This document shows positions 1 to 9,708 of a stretch of 64,000 bases of DNA, one piece after another (the first letter of the stretch is position 1; each line of letters begins with the position of its first letter). Location of the stretch: positions 992,001 to 1,056,000 of the forward strand of contig OX637631.1 of NCBI GenBank assembly GCA_951802195.1. The letters run 5' to 3'. A model generated the notes under the pieces. The model searched no databases, was not told the origin of the DNA, and saw only the letters and a program-made list of their open reading frames with translations. This DNA comes from Tausonia pullulans. Its lineage: Eukaryota > Basidiomycota > Tremellomycetes > Cystofilobasidiales > Mrakiaceae. The translations under genes were made by a program, and so were the position numbers.

Positions 1-1921
1 CAGACCGGATGTCGATGGCTTGGCCCATCCATCCGTTGATCATGAGCCGAGCTGTCTGAGAGGTCATCGTTGAGGTGATCCACGCTGCGGCGCGTGGGCC
101 GAACCCCATGTGGCTGAGGCAGGGGCCAACGAAGTCGTGCGACACTCTGTCGTATGCCTTCTCAAAGTCGACTTGGGCGAGGACGCCAGGCAGGAGGTCT
201 TCGTCGTCTATGGCGAGCTGAAGAGAGGAGATGTTACGACCCGAGTCGCGGCCAGGGAGGAAGCCTGTCTGGTCCCCGTCGATGAGGGTGTCCACAACGG
301 TGAGCAGGCGGCTGTTGATGGCAAGGGAGAAGATGCGCGCGTCAACGTTGATGAGCGAGATCGGACGATAGTTGGCAATCTGATCGCGATCTCCCTTCTT
401 CTTGAAGATCAGGTGGATATGGGCCTCGCGCTGTGAGGCTGATCGGAGGCCTGTCTCCGGGACGAGGTTCAGTAGGCTGAGGAGGATCGGTCCGACGACA
501 GCCCATGTGGCCTGGTAGAACTCGACGGGGATCCCGTCACTTCCTGGTGTCTTGTTACGGTTCGATCTGAACGTAGCCCGCCTGAGCTCGTCCGGTTCGA
601 AGGGTTTCTCGAGGGTCCGACTCTGGGAGTCGTCGAGTGTGTTGGTGACATATTGGAGGGCGTTGGCGTGCTCGGCAGCTGGCGTCGTCTTGGTCTCATA
701 GAGAGTCGTGTAGAAGGTGTGTGCTGTAGCTAGAATGCTCTCGTTGTTTGCGATGGCTGCGGCTGCTGGGTTGTCGAGAGGCCGCAGGGCTGCGATAGTG
801 TCGGCCTGGCGGACGATCTTGAGTCGCTGCTTGACGGCATACTCGCTTGTGTTGGCAGGTTCGAGATGGGCTCGAAGAGCGTGGCCTTGGAGGATCGACC
901 TGTGTGGATCCCCGCCCGACACTCTGCTCATTCGGGCGAGGTGTCTTGAGATGTCTGATGCGTGATCCGCTATCTGAAGCTTGGTCTCGTCCCAGGCCTC
1001 GAAGGGGTCCCTGCTCTCTGTAAGCGCATCGTGGTACCACTCGGGGATATGGAATAGGAAGTATTCGACAAAACCGGTAATCTTCAGAAGGTGAGTTCCG
1101 ATCTTGTACGATCCGGGACCGTGCTGTATTGCACCGGGGAAGGTGAGGCTGAGTGCGATCGGCTTGTGGCTAGAGTACAGGTGGCCGGTCGGACGTGGTA
1201 GGAAGCGCTGTCGCACGGCTCGGCTAGCGAGTAGAGGCGACAGGTAGAAGCGATCAATGCGGCGATCTGCTCGCGTGATGCCAGTATAGTTGGTGTATTC
1301 GCGCTGAAGCGGGTATAGGGATCGGTATGGGTCAGAAAGGGCAAAGTCCCGGGCCAGCCGGCACATTTCCTCCTTTCCTGCGTTCTGGGTAAATTGGCTC
1401 ATCCCGTCGAGGTAGCTGTCCTCCACACAGTTCCAATCCCCGCCCAGAAGGAGAGGAATGTCAGAGTGGGCAGGTATCTTGCGAGATAGAGTAGAGATGA
1501 ACTCCTTTGTCGAACGGCCGTTTGTTTGGCTGTCTCGGCAGGGGACGTAGACTGCAGCCAATCTGACGGCTTCGCCGGCTATGGTGAAGACAGCATCCGT
1601 CAGGTTGGTTCGTAAGATGGGGGAGGAGCGGGATATGGATCTGATCCTAGTTGGTGGGGTATCGGGAGGAAGGAATCGAGAGGCATGTCGCCAGAGGATG
1701 GCAGTCTGGCATCCGACCGTAAAGATCGAGCCGAAGCCCATATCTTCACATTCGGCTGTCCAGGTAGCTACCTGATCTGGTGTTGTGCATGCCACTTCTG
1801 AGAGAAGGTATATGTCAGCCTTGGATCGTGAATATAGAGAGAGGAGGAGACTGCGGGCGCGATCTCGCGTGAACACCCTCTGGATGTTCGCCGCGACGAT
1901 CTGGACATCGTTGTACACCAT
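1..1921 (-). CDS. LINE ORF2: APE endonuclease plus reverse transcriptase (partial)
   Basis: About 640 residues are visible, open to the window edge. The N-terminus is an exonuclease-endonuclease-phosphatase domain: AANIQR near residue 10, a YLLSEV Glu near 45, and LLGGDWN near 160, matching the catalytic Asn, Glu and Asp/Asn of LINE APE domains. The reverse transcriptase follows, with NKTPGSDGIP, FKKKGDR, NYRPISLIN, GFLPGRDSGRNISS and the palm motif A VDFEKAYDRVSH. It cleaves target DNA and primes cDNA synthesis from it. The start codon lies inside the TAATG junction with ORF1, which suggests termination-reinitiation as shown for the SART1 LINE (UAAUG). The catalytic YADD-type motif is outside the window. 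Confidence 0.9.
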   Translation of the reverse strand, partial: MVYNDVQIVAANIQRVFTRDRARSLLLSLYSRSKADIYLLSEVACTTPDQVATWTAECEDMGFGSIFTVGCQTAILWRHASRFLPPDTPPTRIRSISRSSPILRTNLTDAVFTIAGEAVRLAAVYVPCRDSQTNGRSTKEFISTLSRKIPAHSDIPLLLGGDWNCVEDSYLDGMSQFTQNAGKEEMCRLARDFALSDPYRSLYPLQREYTNYTGITRADRRIDRFYLSPLLASRAVRQRFLPRPTGHLYSSHKPIALSLTFPGAIQHGPGSYKIGTHLLKITGFVEYFLFHIPEWYHDALTESRDPFEAWDETKLQIADHASDISRHLARMSRVSGGDPHRSILQGHALRAHLEPANTSEYAVKQRLKIVRQADTIAALRPLDNPAAAAIANNESILATAHTFYTTLYETKTTPAAEHANALQYVTNTLDDSQSRTLEKPFEPDELRRATFRSNRNKTPGSDGIPVEFYQATWAVVGPILLSLLNLVPETGLRSASQREAHIHLIFKKKGDRDQIANYRPISLINVDARIFSLAINSRLLTVVDTLIDGDQTGFLPGRDSGRNISSLQLAIDDEDLLPGVLAQVDFEKAYDRVSHDFVGPCLSHMGFGPRAAAWITSTMTSQTARLMINGWMGQAIDIRS

Positions 1922-3825
1922 TATTCTTCCATGTCCTCGGCTTCAGCCAAGGTCACGAGGGTGTGCTCGATGGATGCCTGGGAGGACGGCTTGGAGGGGA
2001 TGAGAGAAGGAGTGGAGGGTGGATTCAGGGGGATTGAAGATGGGGGGGATGGGGATGAGGGAGGGGGAGACGATGGTGGCAGGGGAGGTGGAGTGGAAGG
2101 TGGATGCTCGTCTTCGACCTGCATCCCGTCTTCCTTCCTCGTCAAATCCTCTTCGTTGTCATCCTCTATGGCGCTCCGTGTGTGGCTGGGTTGCGAGCCC
2201 GCATTGCGCGGTGCTTGCTCTGAGAGGGAGTGGGAGGTGCCGGCGTGGGCAGGGGGTGTGGCCAGCTCTGTCATGGCTTCAGTCGGCCTGTTCAGTGACC
2301 TCCTTTTGGATTTTTGTACGAGCTGGTATCCATCCAGGTCTGTTCCCGGTCCGGCAGGTCGGTGGGGGGGTCCTTCGATTGGTGCTCGCGCACTCGCTGG
2401 AAGGTTTGCCTTCGGACGACCTGGGCATCGGGCAGATGGGTGAGCGTGCGATCCGCATCCGCCACACTCTGGAGCGGTGGGACACTTGACACGAGCGTGC
2501 TCAAATGAGTGGCAGTAGTAGCAGTATGACGAGGCTGGTCGAGATGGAGAGTTTGTCCCCGTGGCAGGTCGGACAGGTTTGAAGATGACATGATGGTTGA
2601 CCCAGCCGGGTAGCTGTTGAGGGAATGCATTCGCTCTCGGCATCGTCTTGGAGCCAGAAAGGTCGAGCAGAACTCTAACCCGGCCAGTTGGGACGCCGGG
2701 TAAGCGGGCGTAATACTGGCGCTGGAATATGATGACTCTGTCTCCAGAGGCTTCTACTTGTTTGCGAAACTCCTCCTCCACTCCTTTGCCTTTTTCGAAG
2801 TTCACCAGCAGACCTTCCTGCAGGAGCTTGTTTTGGGAATTGTAGCACGCGTGGATCTGAGGTTTCACCCCCCTCACGTTCAGCGGGAGGGACTGTAGTT
2901 GGGTCAGGATGTCTTGAGCATCTTCTTCAGAGTCGACTAGGAGGAGCATTCTGTCTTGAGGGTCCTTGATAGGACGGACCAGGAAAGACAGTCGTTCGTC
3001 GCACTTGGAGATTGCGAGAGAGATCTCGAAAGGAGTGGTATCTCGAGGGACTGAGATGGCTAGACAGTTCCCGCGGTCGGTAGCCAAGGCTGGGGCGATT
3101 GGGGTATTATCCTGCGGAGGTTGTTGAGCGGTTCCGAAGACGAAAGGGAACTGGGGCTGGGTGCCAGACGAGTCACGTTGTCCCGCAGCTGAGTTTGTAG
3201 AATGAGCCTGTTTTGCGGCGTTCGCATATGAGCGGCCGATGGCGTTCGGCTGGGATTTCGCGGCGGCGCGAGTGCGGGTGCCGGCGGAGGTTGCCGGCGC
3301 GGGCGACGCGGCGCCGGGGACGAAGAGAGGTTGTTGAGGGAGAGTCTCGCCTGTAGAGCGAGACGGTGTGAGACGCGTCACTTCGGACGTTGAGGATAGA
3401 GCGGCATTGAGGTCGCGGATGGCTGAGCTCGACCGCGTGACACGGCGAGTTGAGGGGGTTGCAGGGGTCCTGCGGAGGGGGGAGGGAGAAGAGAGGAGAG
3501 CCGAGGGGGTGACATGGGTGGGAGGGTTGGTAGGAGTAGTAGGGTTGGTAAGATTGGTACGATTGGTAGGAGTGCTGGGGTCGGTAGGATTGGTAGGAGT
3601 GCTAGGGTTGCTACGACTGGTTGGATGGGCAGGAGGGGTGGAGGTGGGTTTGTTGACGGGCGTTTGGGGACGTTCGTCGAGGCGAGAGGGCATATTGGTC
3701 GCGTCCTGGACGCTAGGGGTTTCATCGGATCCGCTCTTTCTCTTTGCTGAGGAGGGAGGGTCTGGGGGATCCTTGGGAGCCTTGAGGGCTTCTTGGAGTC
3801 GCTTGGGGGTTGATTCACTAGGCAT
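1921..3825 (-). CDS. LINE ORF1 protein (gag-like, two CCHC zinc knuckles)
   Basis: This 634-residue protein is probably the RNA-binding ORF1 product that coats the LINE transcript. The first half is low-complexity and rich in Pro, Ser and Thr (about residues 20-210). A conserved-looking central part follows, then two CX2CX4HX4C knuckles near residues 450-500 (CYYCHSFEHARVKC, CGGCGSHAHPSARC) and an acidic, Pro-rich tail. I chose the ATG at 3825. An in-frame ATG at 3894 would add 23 residues, but those codons lie in the 3' tail of the neighbouring LINE copy (MTHDLNTKK is the translated tail and poly-A). The TAA stop (1923-1921) overlaps the ORF2 ATG by one base, giving TAATG. Confidence 0.88.
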   Translation of the reverse strand: MPSESTPKRLQEALKAPKDPPDPPSSAKRKSGSDETPSVQDATNMPSRLDERPQTPVNKPTSTPPAHPTSRSNPSTPTNPTDPSTPTNRTNLTNPTTPTNPPTHVTPSALLSSPSPLRRTPATPSTRRVTRSSSAIRDLNAALSSTSEVTRLTPSRSTGETLPQQPLFVPGAASPAPATSAGTRTRAAAKSQPNAIGRSYANAAKQAHSTNSAAGQRDSSGTQPQFPFVFGTAQQPPQDNTPIAPALATDRGNCLAISVPRDTTPFEISLAISKCDERLSFLVRPIKDPQDRMLLLVDSEEDAQDILTQLQSLPLNVRGVKPQIHACYNSQNKLLQEGLLVNFEKGKGVEEEFRKQVEASGDRVIIFQRQYYARLPGVPTGRVRVLLDLSGSKTMPRANAFPQQLPGWVNHHVIFKPVRPATGTNSPSRPASSYCYYCHSFEHARVKCPTAPECGGCGSHAHPSARCPGRPKANLPASARAPIEGPPHRPAGPGTDLDGYQLVQKSKRRSLNRPTEAMTELATPPAHAGTSHSLSEQAPRNAGSQPSHTRSAIEDDNEEDLTRKEDGMQVEDEHPPSTPPPLPPSSPPPSSPSPPSSIPLNPPSTPSLIPSKPSSQASIEHTLVTLAEAEDMEE

Positions 3826-3865
3826 AAGGTAGGGTGACCTGGGTTGACCTGGTGGTGGTTGCCAG

Positions 3866-5230
3866 TTTTTTTTTGTATTTAAGTCATGGGTCATACGTAG
3901 AGAACGAGATAACCCTATGAGAGATGATGATTCGTAGCTAGATAGAAAGAAAGCGAAAATGAAAGTAGGGGTGGAAGGAAAACAAAAGATGGGTTATGGA
4001 CATAGGTCCATTAGAAAAGGTAAGATATTAAGATGACCAGATACACAAAACATTGGCTATGGACCACCAGCCATACTTCCCCTTCCCTGACCTGCTTTTC
4101 ACCCGGGATCGATGGCGGCACCGACAGCAGTACCAGCCATCTGGCCACTGCCAGCCATCCACCTCGTGCTCGACTGCCAGTGTGTCTGCCGGATCATAGA
4201 CGCGATCTTGCGGATCTCCTCGTCCGTGACAGGGTCGAGGGCTGCGATCTTGCTGTACCTCCGCCTCCGGACGAAACGCCATGTCCGGGCTACAAAGATG
4301 CAGTGGAAGAGGAAGACCGCCCTCGGCGGCGACGGTGTCGGGCAGACGAGCGTCTGGAGAGAGGGAGGATGGGAGGGGAGTGAAGGAGAGGCACGCGCTG
4401 CCGCAGCCGACCAGATAGCGCGCACGACGGGACACGGCTCGTCGAAGAGGTGGAAGAAGGACTCGACGGGGGCCGTCAGGCACAGCGCACATCGCTTGGA
4501 CCTGTTGTGTGGTGTAGCGGTGCCGTCGGCGAGGAATGCCGCAGCAGTATGCTTCCCTGGGTGGAGACTGTACAGCGAGAAGCGGTGGGCCAAGTCGACG
4601 TCCTCGGGCGACGCTCGGGACACGGCCTTGAGCAAGCACCATTGACGCTTCCAATCGATCTTGGTAAGCGCCGGGAAGTGGTCCTGCCATCCCTTTGGGA
4701 TGATGAGGTCGTGGTTGGCTAGAGTCCGACTGTGTGCGCCGTGGGGCTCACGAGGAACGTTCAGCCGGCCAAGGTTCGTGTGGGTAGGGAGGAAACCCAG
4801 CCGCAACTGGCTATCTGTACCGAACGTAGACATCCAGTGGACAGTGTTCCTCCAGCGGTCTTGATTCCAATAGCTCATGTCAAAGCTGATTTCTTCGAAC
4901 CATGCCCGGAGGCAAGCCTGCCATCGTGCAGGGAGAGCTCGTTGGAGCCTTGGGATGGCATTCCACCAGACGGCTGGGAAGAACCATTGACCTTCTACTG
5001 GGGAAAGGAATACGCCTAACCAGCTGAAATTGGCGGGCCGAGGTCCTCTGATGAACTCTCCATCCCTGAAGATGGTGCGAGTCATCTTCCTATAAGCTTC
5101 TGGATCGAGGCTCATGGTATGGATGATGCGCTTGCGAATGCGGATCGATGCGGGGAGCTCCGGTCTGAAGAGTACATCGCCCCAGTCGGGTGCTAGTTTT
5201 CTTTGATGAGTCAGAGTGAGTGCTGCGGAC
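3866..5230 (-). mobile_element. 5'-truncated LINE copy of the same family
   Basis: The 3' end is marked by a nine-T run at 3866-3874 (poly-A on the element strand) followed by a tail found three times in this window (here and at about 55708 and 56393). Going 5', there is about 220 nt of 3' UTR and the ORF2 C-terminal region. The homology must end before the tRNA-Arg gene at 5267, so the 5' truncation lies between about 5200 and 5266; 5230 is a midpoint guess. The copy sits in the same orientation as the full-length element next to it and separates that element from the tRNA gene. Confidence 0.85.
4099..5220 (-). pseudogene. LINE ORF2 C-terminal fragment with zf-RVT motif
   Basis: About 370 open codons of the region downstream of the reverse transcriptase. 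The frame is open from about 5220 through the ATG at 5115 to the stop at 4099-4101. The CALC...HLFDEPC motif near the middle of the fragment is the zinc-binding zf-RVT region found near the C-terminus of LINE ORF2 proteins. The fragment lacks the endonuclease and reverse transcriptase, so it cannot act alone. It is about 85% identical at the protein level, by eye, to the fragment at 55935-56376. Confidence 0.85.
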
Positions 5231-5266
5231 GCTGCTGTGCCATACGTGAGGATGCAAAGAGCGCTG

Positions 5267-5355
5267 GGCTCCTTGGCGAAGTGGTATCGCGTCTGCTTCC
5301 GATAAACAGGAAATCCGACCGCAGGAGTTCGTGGGTTCGATCCCCACAGGAGTCT
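5267..5355 (+). tRNA. tRNA-Arg (anticodon CCG) with a 17-nt intron
   Basis: A full cloverleaf can be drawn. The acceptor GGCTCCT (5267-5273) pairs with AGGAGTC (5348-5354, one G-T). The D arm is GCGA/TCGC, the anticodon stem TCTGC (5292-5296) pairs with GCAGG (5321-5325), and the T arm is GTGGG-TTCGATC-CCCAC (5331-5347). The anticodon CCG is at 5299-5301. An intron of 17 nt (5303-5319) follows position 37, the usual place for nuclear tRNA introns. A T4 run at 5361-5364 can end Pol III transcription. The LINE stack lies immediately upstream on the other strand. Confidence 0.92.
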
Positions 5356-5617
5356 AGAAGTTTTGGATGGTGGTGCGTTTATGGCGACTTTGCGGCCGCA
5401 TACACTAGTCCAAGGATATGATCAACACAAGGCGAGGCGGTCTGTCTCAATGCTTCCCATCTCCCTGCAAACCTTGTCATGAAGAAACAGGGCTATCTTC
5501 AGTGCCCCAGTCAGCCAAAGTCACGTGATTCCAGTCTTTTTCGTCGAAATGTTACGAATCGCGCGCACAGCATTGGCACAGTGGGCGTGCTTATTCCAAA
5601 CATGATCATATCTCGAC

Positions 5618-6712
5618 TCACTCGTCACCAGTGGTGGACCTCCCCAAGCGTCCTGCTCGCCGCCCCGTTCGGAGATGTAACAGCGACCTCGGAGGGTCAG
5701 GCAGTGCCGTCCCCGGCGAAGGCTCGTACTGGCTCGACGGCGGCGGCGGAGGTAGGGATGTGTGAGGAGGTGGTGGTGAGGCGTCGACGTTGATGCCGGA
5801 AAGGAGCAAGGCGAGCGTCTCAGGGTCGGGTCGGGAGTCTGTCCGCTCATAGCTGCAGAGAACGAGGATGTCATGAACAAGCAACAGAGGCATGTGCAAC
5901 GAATGAACGCTACTCACGCCGGTAGAGGAGTCAGACTCCCGTTCGGTGCCACGGCAGCCGCAGAGACCGCCTCTGGCTCTCGAGTGACACCCACGACTAC
6001 CCTTGACTGACCCGACGCCCGTTCAGGCGCCATCGTTCTCCCCGAGACGGGGGGGAGCCGAGGCGGGGGCGGCCAGACATTGGACGGTAAGAGGGATAGC
6101 TGACGGCGAACGTCGTGGCAGACGGGGGCGAGAAAGTTGAACTGTTTGGGACATTAGCAGTGTAGGACGAGGGGAGCTGGAGGTCTACGTACGTCCCAGT
6201 GCTTGAGTTCCGCCTAGGAGAGGATGAAGGAGAGGAGAGACGACACCGTCGGGCAGCTCCGTCAGTCATTATTGCGTCGCGTCCTCGACTCGTCGTCGCC
6301 GTCCCAAAGCGCATACCTCGAGCCGATCGAGTTTCTGAGAGACCTGGGCCTTGGATTGGCCCTTGGCAAGCTTGCCCTCGGCATATGACTTAACAAGACC
6401 GCGGGCAAACTTGGGGTCCGTCCGAGGGCCGTCTAGTGTTCGATGATCAGTGAGATTCAGCCACATGTATGAAGAGGAGGAAGACCGATCTCACAGGCAG
6501 CGAGGGAAGTCAAACAGGAGCCTTGGTCGGAGATGTACGACTTGCCGTTGATGCTAAGGAAAGGCGAGTAGACATCGTCGTTATCAGCAAGCACGCGATC
6601 CAGTAGGTCTCTCGGTTCTCGACAATATTCACCGAGTGATGCCAGTAAGTAAGGCAGACATGCCAGAGTAAGTGTAGGTGAGACGGATGACGCTGATGAG
6701 ATACAATGCCAT
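5618..6712 (-). CDS. Uncharacterised protein, multi-exon, N-terminus unresolved
   Basis: I do not recognise this gene. Reading the minus strand, five consecutive coding blocks join in frame through good GT-AG introns. They are a block with SPFLSINGKSYISDQGS (about 6500-6610), one rich in Lys and Gln (FARGLVKSYAEGKLAKGQ, ending about 6316), a short block AELKHWD, a block FNFLAPVCHDVRRQL running on to EPEAVSAAAV, and a last Pro-rich block with SPPPPHTSLPPPPPSS ending at TGA 5618-5620. The upstream frame stays open past 6660 but has no convincing Met, so the start or a first exon is missing; 6712 is only the limit I examined. The tail is disordered. No domain or localisation signal is evident. 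Confidence 0.5.
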
Positions 6713-7594
6713 AGGCTTTGATGGTTGAAGGTGAGTGGAAAGCGAGAGGGTGAGCGAGCGAGCGACGTCGGCGGCTGATCTCGTGCCGACCGGTCCGTCC
6801 ATCGATCTGTCGACCTCGTGACTAAACAGAGGAGAGGAGAGATGATAGCCTTCTCTTAACCATCAGCCTTTTCCCTTCCACCATTCGCAAGATTATTATA
6901 AAGCTTAATCCTGATGCCTCACAGAAGAGCTTCGTCAAAGCCGAGTCCTCGGCCGCAGCTACGGCAGCGGGATGGGACGGGATATGTCTCTTAACTTAAG
7001 GCACAACCAGCAAGGCACTGCTGCTGTTGGCCGATAGGTCGCGCTTTGTCCAGTCCCCTGCTTATATGCACCGCATGCAGCTTGTGCGGTATTATATCGA
7101 GGAGGAAAAGGGACGACGAAATGACCTGGTTGAGGCTGAGCGAGGCGCGATTGGGTCTTTCCGCAGAGGCTGACGCTGCCACCACACCCACTCGCTCATA
7201 CATTTTCATCTGGAGGGCTGTCTCAGAAGCTCCAGTGTCATGCTATGGCGACGTATAAGTACAACAAGCTCGATGAGAGACAGAGTGAACGGATGAGGGG
7301 GGAGCGAGTCCTGCCAGGCCGGGACGAAGGAGTTTTGTATTTGTTGTCTTCGATTGCAGTATGGCCATGTCCAGTATCCTCGACAAGCAAGTAATCAACT
7401 TCTGGATGGAGATACAGAGGAACTCATGGATATAATTTCGTGTAGCTACGGTAGCGGGTTCGCGAGTCATGGACGGCCATTGGAAGGCCACAGGCAGGAG
7501 ATATATTCCACAGCAGTATGGGATACAGAAGGAAGCAAAAGAAGAATCCAGAATCATTCGTCTTGAGCGTCGTACGATGAATCGATTCCGCCCA
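6713..7594. other. Intergenic stretch
   Basis: Short overlapping ORFs occur on both strands but none has splice-consistent continuation or a recognisable domain. It presumably holds the promoter of the unknown minus-strand gene and the 3' flank of the vWA gene. I see nothing else in it. Confidence 0.4.
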
Positions 7595-9708
7595 TCAGGA
7601 GCTCTTTTGTGCAAAAAGAGGGATGCCAACCGAGGAAGAGAATTGGGAGTTAGTGCGCGCACCGAGATCACATGCGCGGCAAAGAACGCAAACGCACTGA
7701 GCAGCCAAAGCTCCGGCGTCAGCTGTAGAGCGAAGCGAGAGGCAGGTTATGCGACATAGAAAAATGAACGAGTCAGCCAATGGGATCAGGTTAAAGCGAG
7801 GCAGGGAAGGGAGAGCTACTCGCCTCCATACCCGACTTGCGCATCATCTCGTCCGCCTCGGCCTCGTAGTTGGATGTACAGTCCTAAGTATGACCTGATC
7901 AGCGTGGAGCTCCGTCGATTCTTTACAGTCAACAGAACTCACGACAAGACCGCCGACCTGGGGGTGAGTGTCAAGCTCGGCGAGGAAAGCCTGCGCCTTC
8001 ATGTCCGTGCCGACCTGAAGAAGGCAATCGAGTGAGCATCCGCTAACATAACCAGAAAGACGCCGGAGCGCACCTGAGCGAACTGAAGAGAGAGCGCGTC
8101 GGGGCCGTAGCGTGTGCGGCGAAGTTCCTCGTTGGCATTGACGATGACGCGCAAGACCTTCCAGAAAACCCTCGTCAGCAACCACAGTCTAAAGCAAAGG
8201 ATAGTGGATTGACGTACAAGATCGCGCGGCTCGCCCGCCGGCGTGCCGTCGGTGATGCAGATGATGAGGACGGGCTTCTTGAGCTGTCCAGCACGCGCGG
8301 GGCCGAGTAGGAGAGGCTGGAGGACCTTGCGATCGAGAGACGTTCCAAGCGGGGTGAGACCTGAGTCTGAAGGAGGCTACTGTCAGCTGTACGAAGACGA
8401 GTACTTGTAGAACAGGGTACGTACAACGGATCTGGCTGAGTAGCTGGGTCGCGCCGGCCTCGCTTGTGACTGTAAAGATTTGCGTTATCAGCGCGAGATG
8501 GTCGATCGAACAGAGACGAGGGACTCACTACCGTTGCCCTCGATGTTGGAGTTGAGGAAGCGAACCTGAATGCCGTCGTCGTCGCTGGAGACATCCGGAG
8601 TGTGGTTAGAGAGTTTCGCGCCCAAAGGCGGTTGAACTCACAAGAGAGAGGCAGCAAAGGCGCAGCGGGACAAGATCAATTTGAGATCATCGATGCGCTC
8701 TCCGCCTGGATCGAACGGGGTCAGCGCGCTCAACTTCCAGATGGAATCAACGACGCACCCTCTTCAAAGGCCATGGAGCCAGAGTCGTCGACGAGAATGA
8801 TGATGTCGAACAGGGCGAGCTTGATCTGGGGACACGCTCGCAACGGACTTTCGTCAGCGCTTAGGCTCGAGGTGGAGCACGCGAACGACGATGAACACCC
8901 ACGAGATCCATGCCCAGCTCCTTGGCGAGGCGCCACTCTTGGCAGATCGTATCCAGGGCACCAGTTGCAGCGATCCTCTGAGCGATGGGGCCGAGCGATC
9001 CCGGAGGGTAAAAGGCGGCAATGCCTTGCTGCGGTAGAGGAGAGATCAGCGTGCGAAAAGGCCTGAGGCGCGTCATGACTCGGATTAACAACTTACGTCT
9101 TGGATGCACTGAACGAGGATCGACTCAATGGCCCTCGGGTCGACGGTAGGAACACCTCCGGGCGCGACACGAACAGAAGGAGTGCGGCCAGGGGGCGGGC
9201 CGGGAGGAGCAGCGTAGTGCGACGGGGGCTGCTGGCCGTAAGCGGAAGGCTGTTGCTGCACAAACTGCGAGGGCGGTTGGCCGTACGGAGAGTGCGAACT
9301 CTGGGGCGAGATGGGCGACGCAGGGGGCTTCTCGAAAGGATTGTTCACGCCGTGCACCGGGGGTCGGTAGGCCGAAGACGCGCTGCGAGAAAGAAGCGGG
9401 GATGGAAGGGCGCCAGGGTGGGGGTAACCTCAACAGGTTAGTCGCTCCTGAGACAACATGCCACGAAAAAAACGAACGCACCCGTACCCCTGAGGCTGGC
9501 CGTACGGCTGCTGCTGCTGGGCAAGCGCAGGATAGCCAGGGGCCTGGCCGTAGGTGGGCGGCTGGGAGGGAGGAGCGCCGTAGGCGGAGGGGCCGCCGGC
9601 CATTGTGGAGAGAGGAGCCATGCCGCTGCCGTTGGCCGGAGCAGCCTGCATGGACGCGGGGCGAGCCTGACCGCCGCCGGAAGCTGCCATCTTGGAAGCG
9701 AGACCCAT
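7595..9708 (-). CDS. von Willebrand factor A-domain protein with Q/P/Y-rich N-terminus
   Basis: The first exon starts MGLASKMAAS and encodes a disordered segment rich in Gly, Gln, Pro and Tyr. Later exons give FYPPGSLGPIAQRI, then the vWA core: IIILVDDSGSM (MIDAS DxSxS), FEEGGERIDDLKLIL, VRFLNSNIEGN, TPLGTSLDRKVLQPLL, ICITDGTPAGEPRD (second MIDAS loop) and DCTSNYEAEADEMMRKSG. The C-terminal LTPELW is reached through a GC-AG intron (GAG|GCGAGT), and one more intron gives a tail ending ISSS. I count about eleven exons. Related vWA proteins are widespread in filamentous fungi and basidiomycetes and lack a settled function; the MIDAS suggests metal-dependent protein binding. The last two exons are the least certain part. 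Confidence 0.78.

Larger units (their letters stand above)
1..3865 (-). mobile_element. Non-LTR retrotransposon (LINE), 5' part, apparently intact; runs off the left edge
   Basis: This LINE is read on the minus strand. Its 5' end lies at about 3865, directly against the poly-A tail (T-run 3866-3874 on the plus strand) of a second copy. It has a 5' leader of only about 40 nt, an ORF1 with two zinc knuckles, and an ORF2 with an APE-type endonuclease followed by a reverse transcriptase. No stop or frameshift was seen in ORF1 or in the visible 640 codons of ORF2, so the copy looks young and possibly active. The RT palm motif C, the C-terminal zinc region and the tail lie beyond base 1. Fungal LINEs with this layout are usually Tad1- or L1-like; the clade cannot be fixed without a tree. 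Confidence 0.9.

Noticed and set aside
3826-3894. ORF1 start at 3894
   Set aside because: The extra 23 codons come mostly from the neighbouring LINE tail and poly-A, so the native start is the ATG at 3825; the extension is kept only as a finding.
6880-7000. Plus-strand open stretch reading KIIIKLNPDASQKSFVKAES
   Set aside because: Only about 37 codons, no Met or clear splice sites, and no family recognised.
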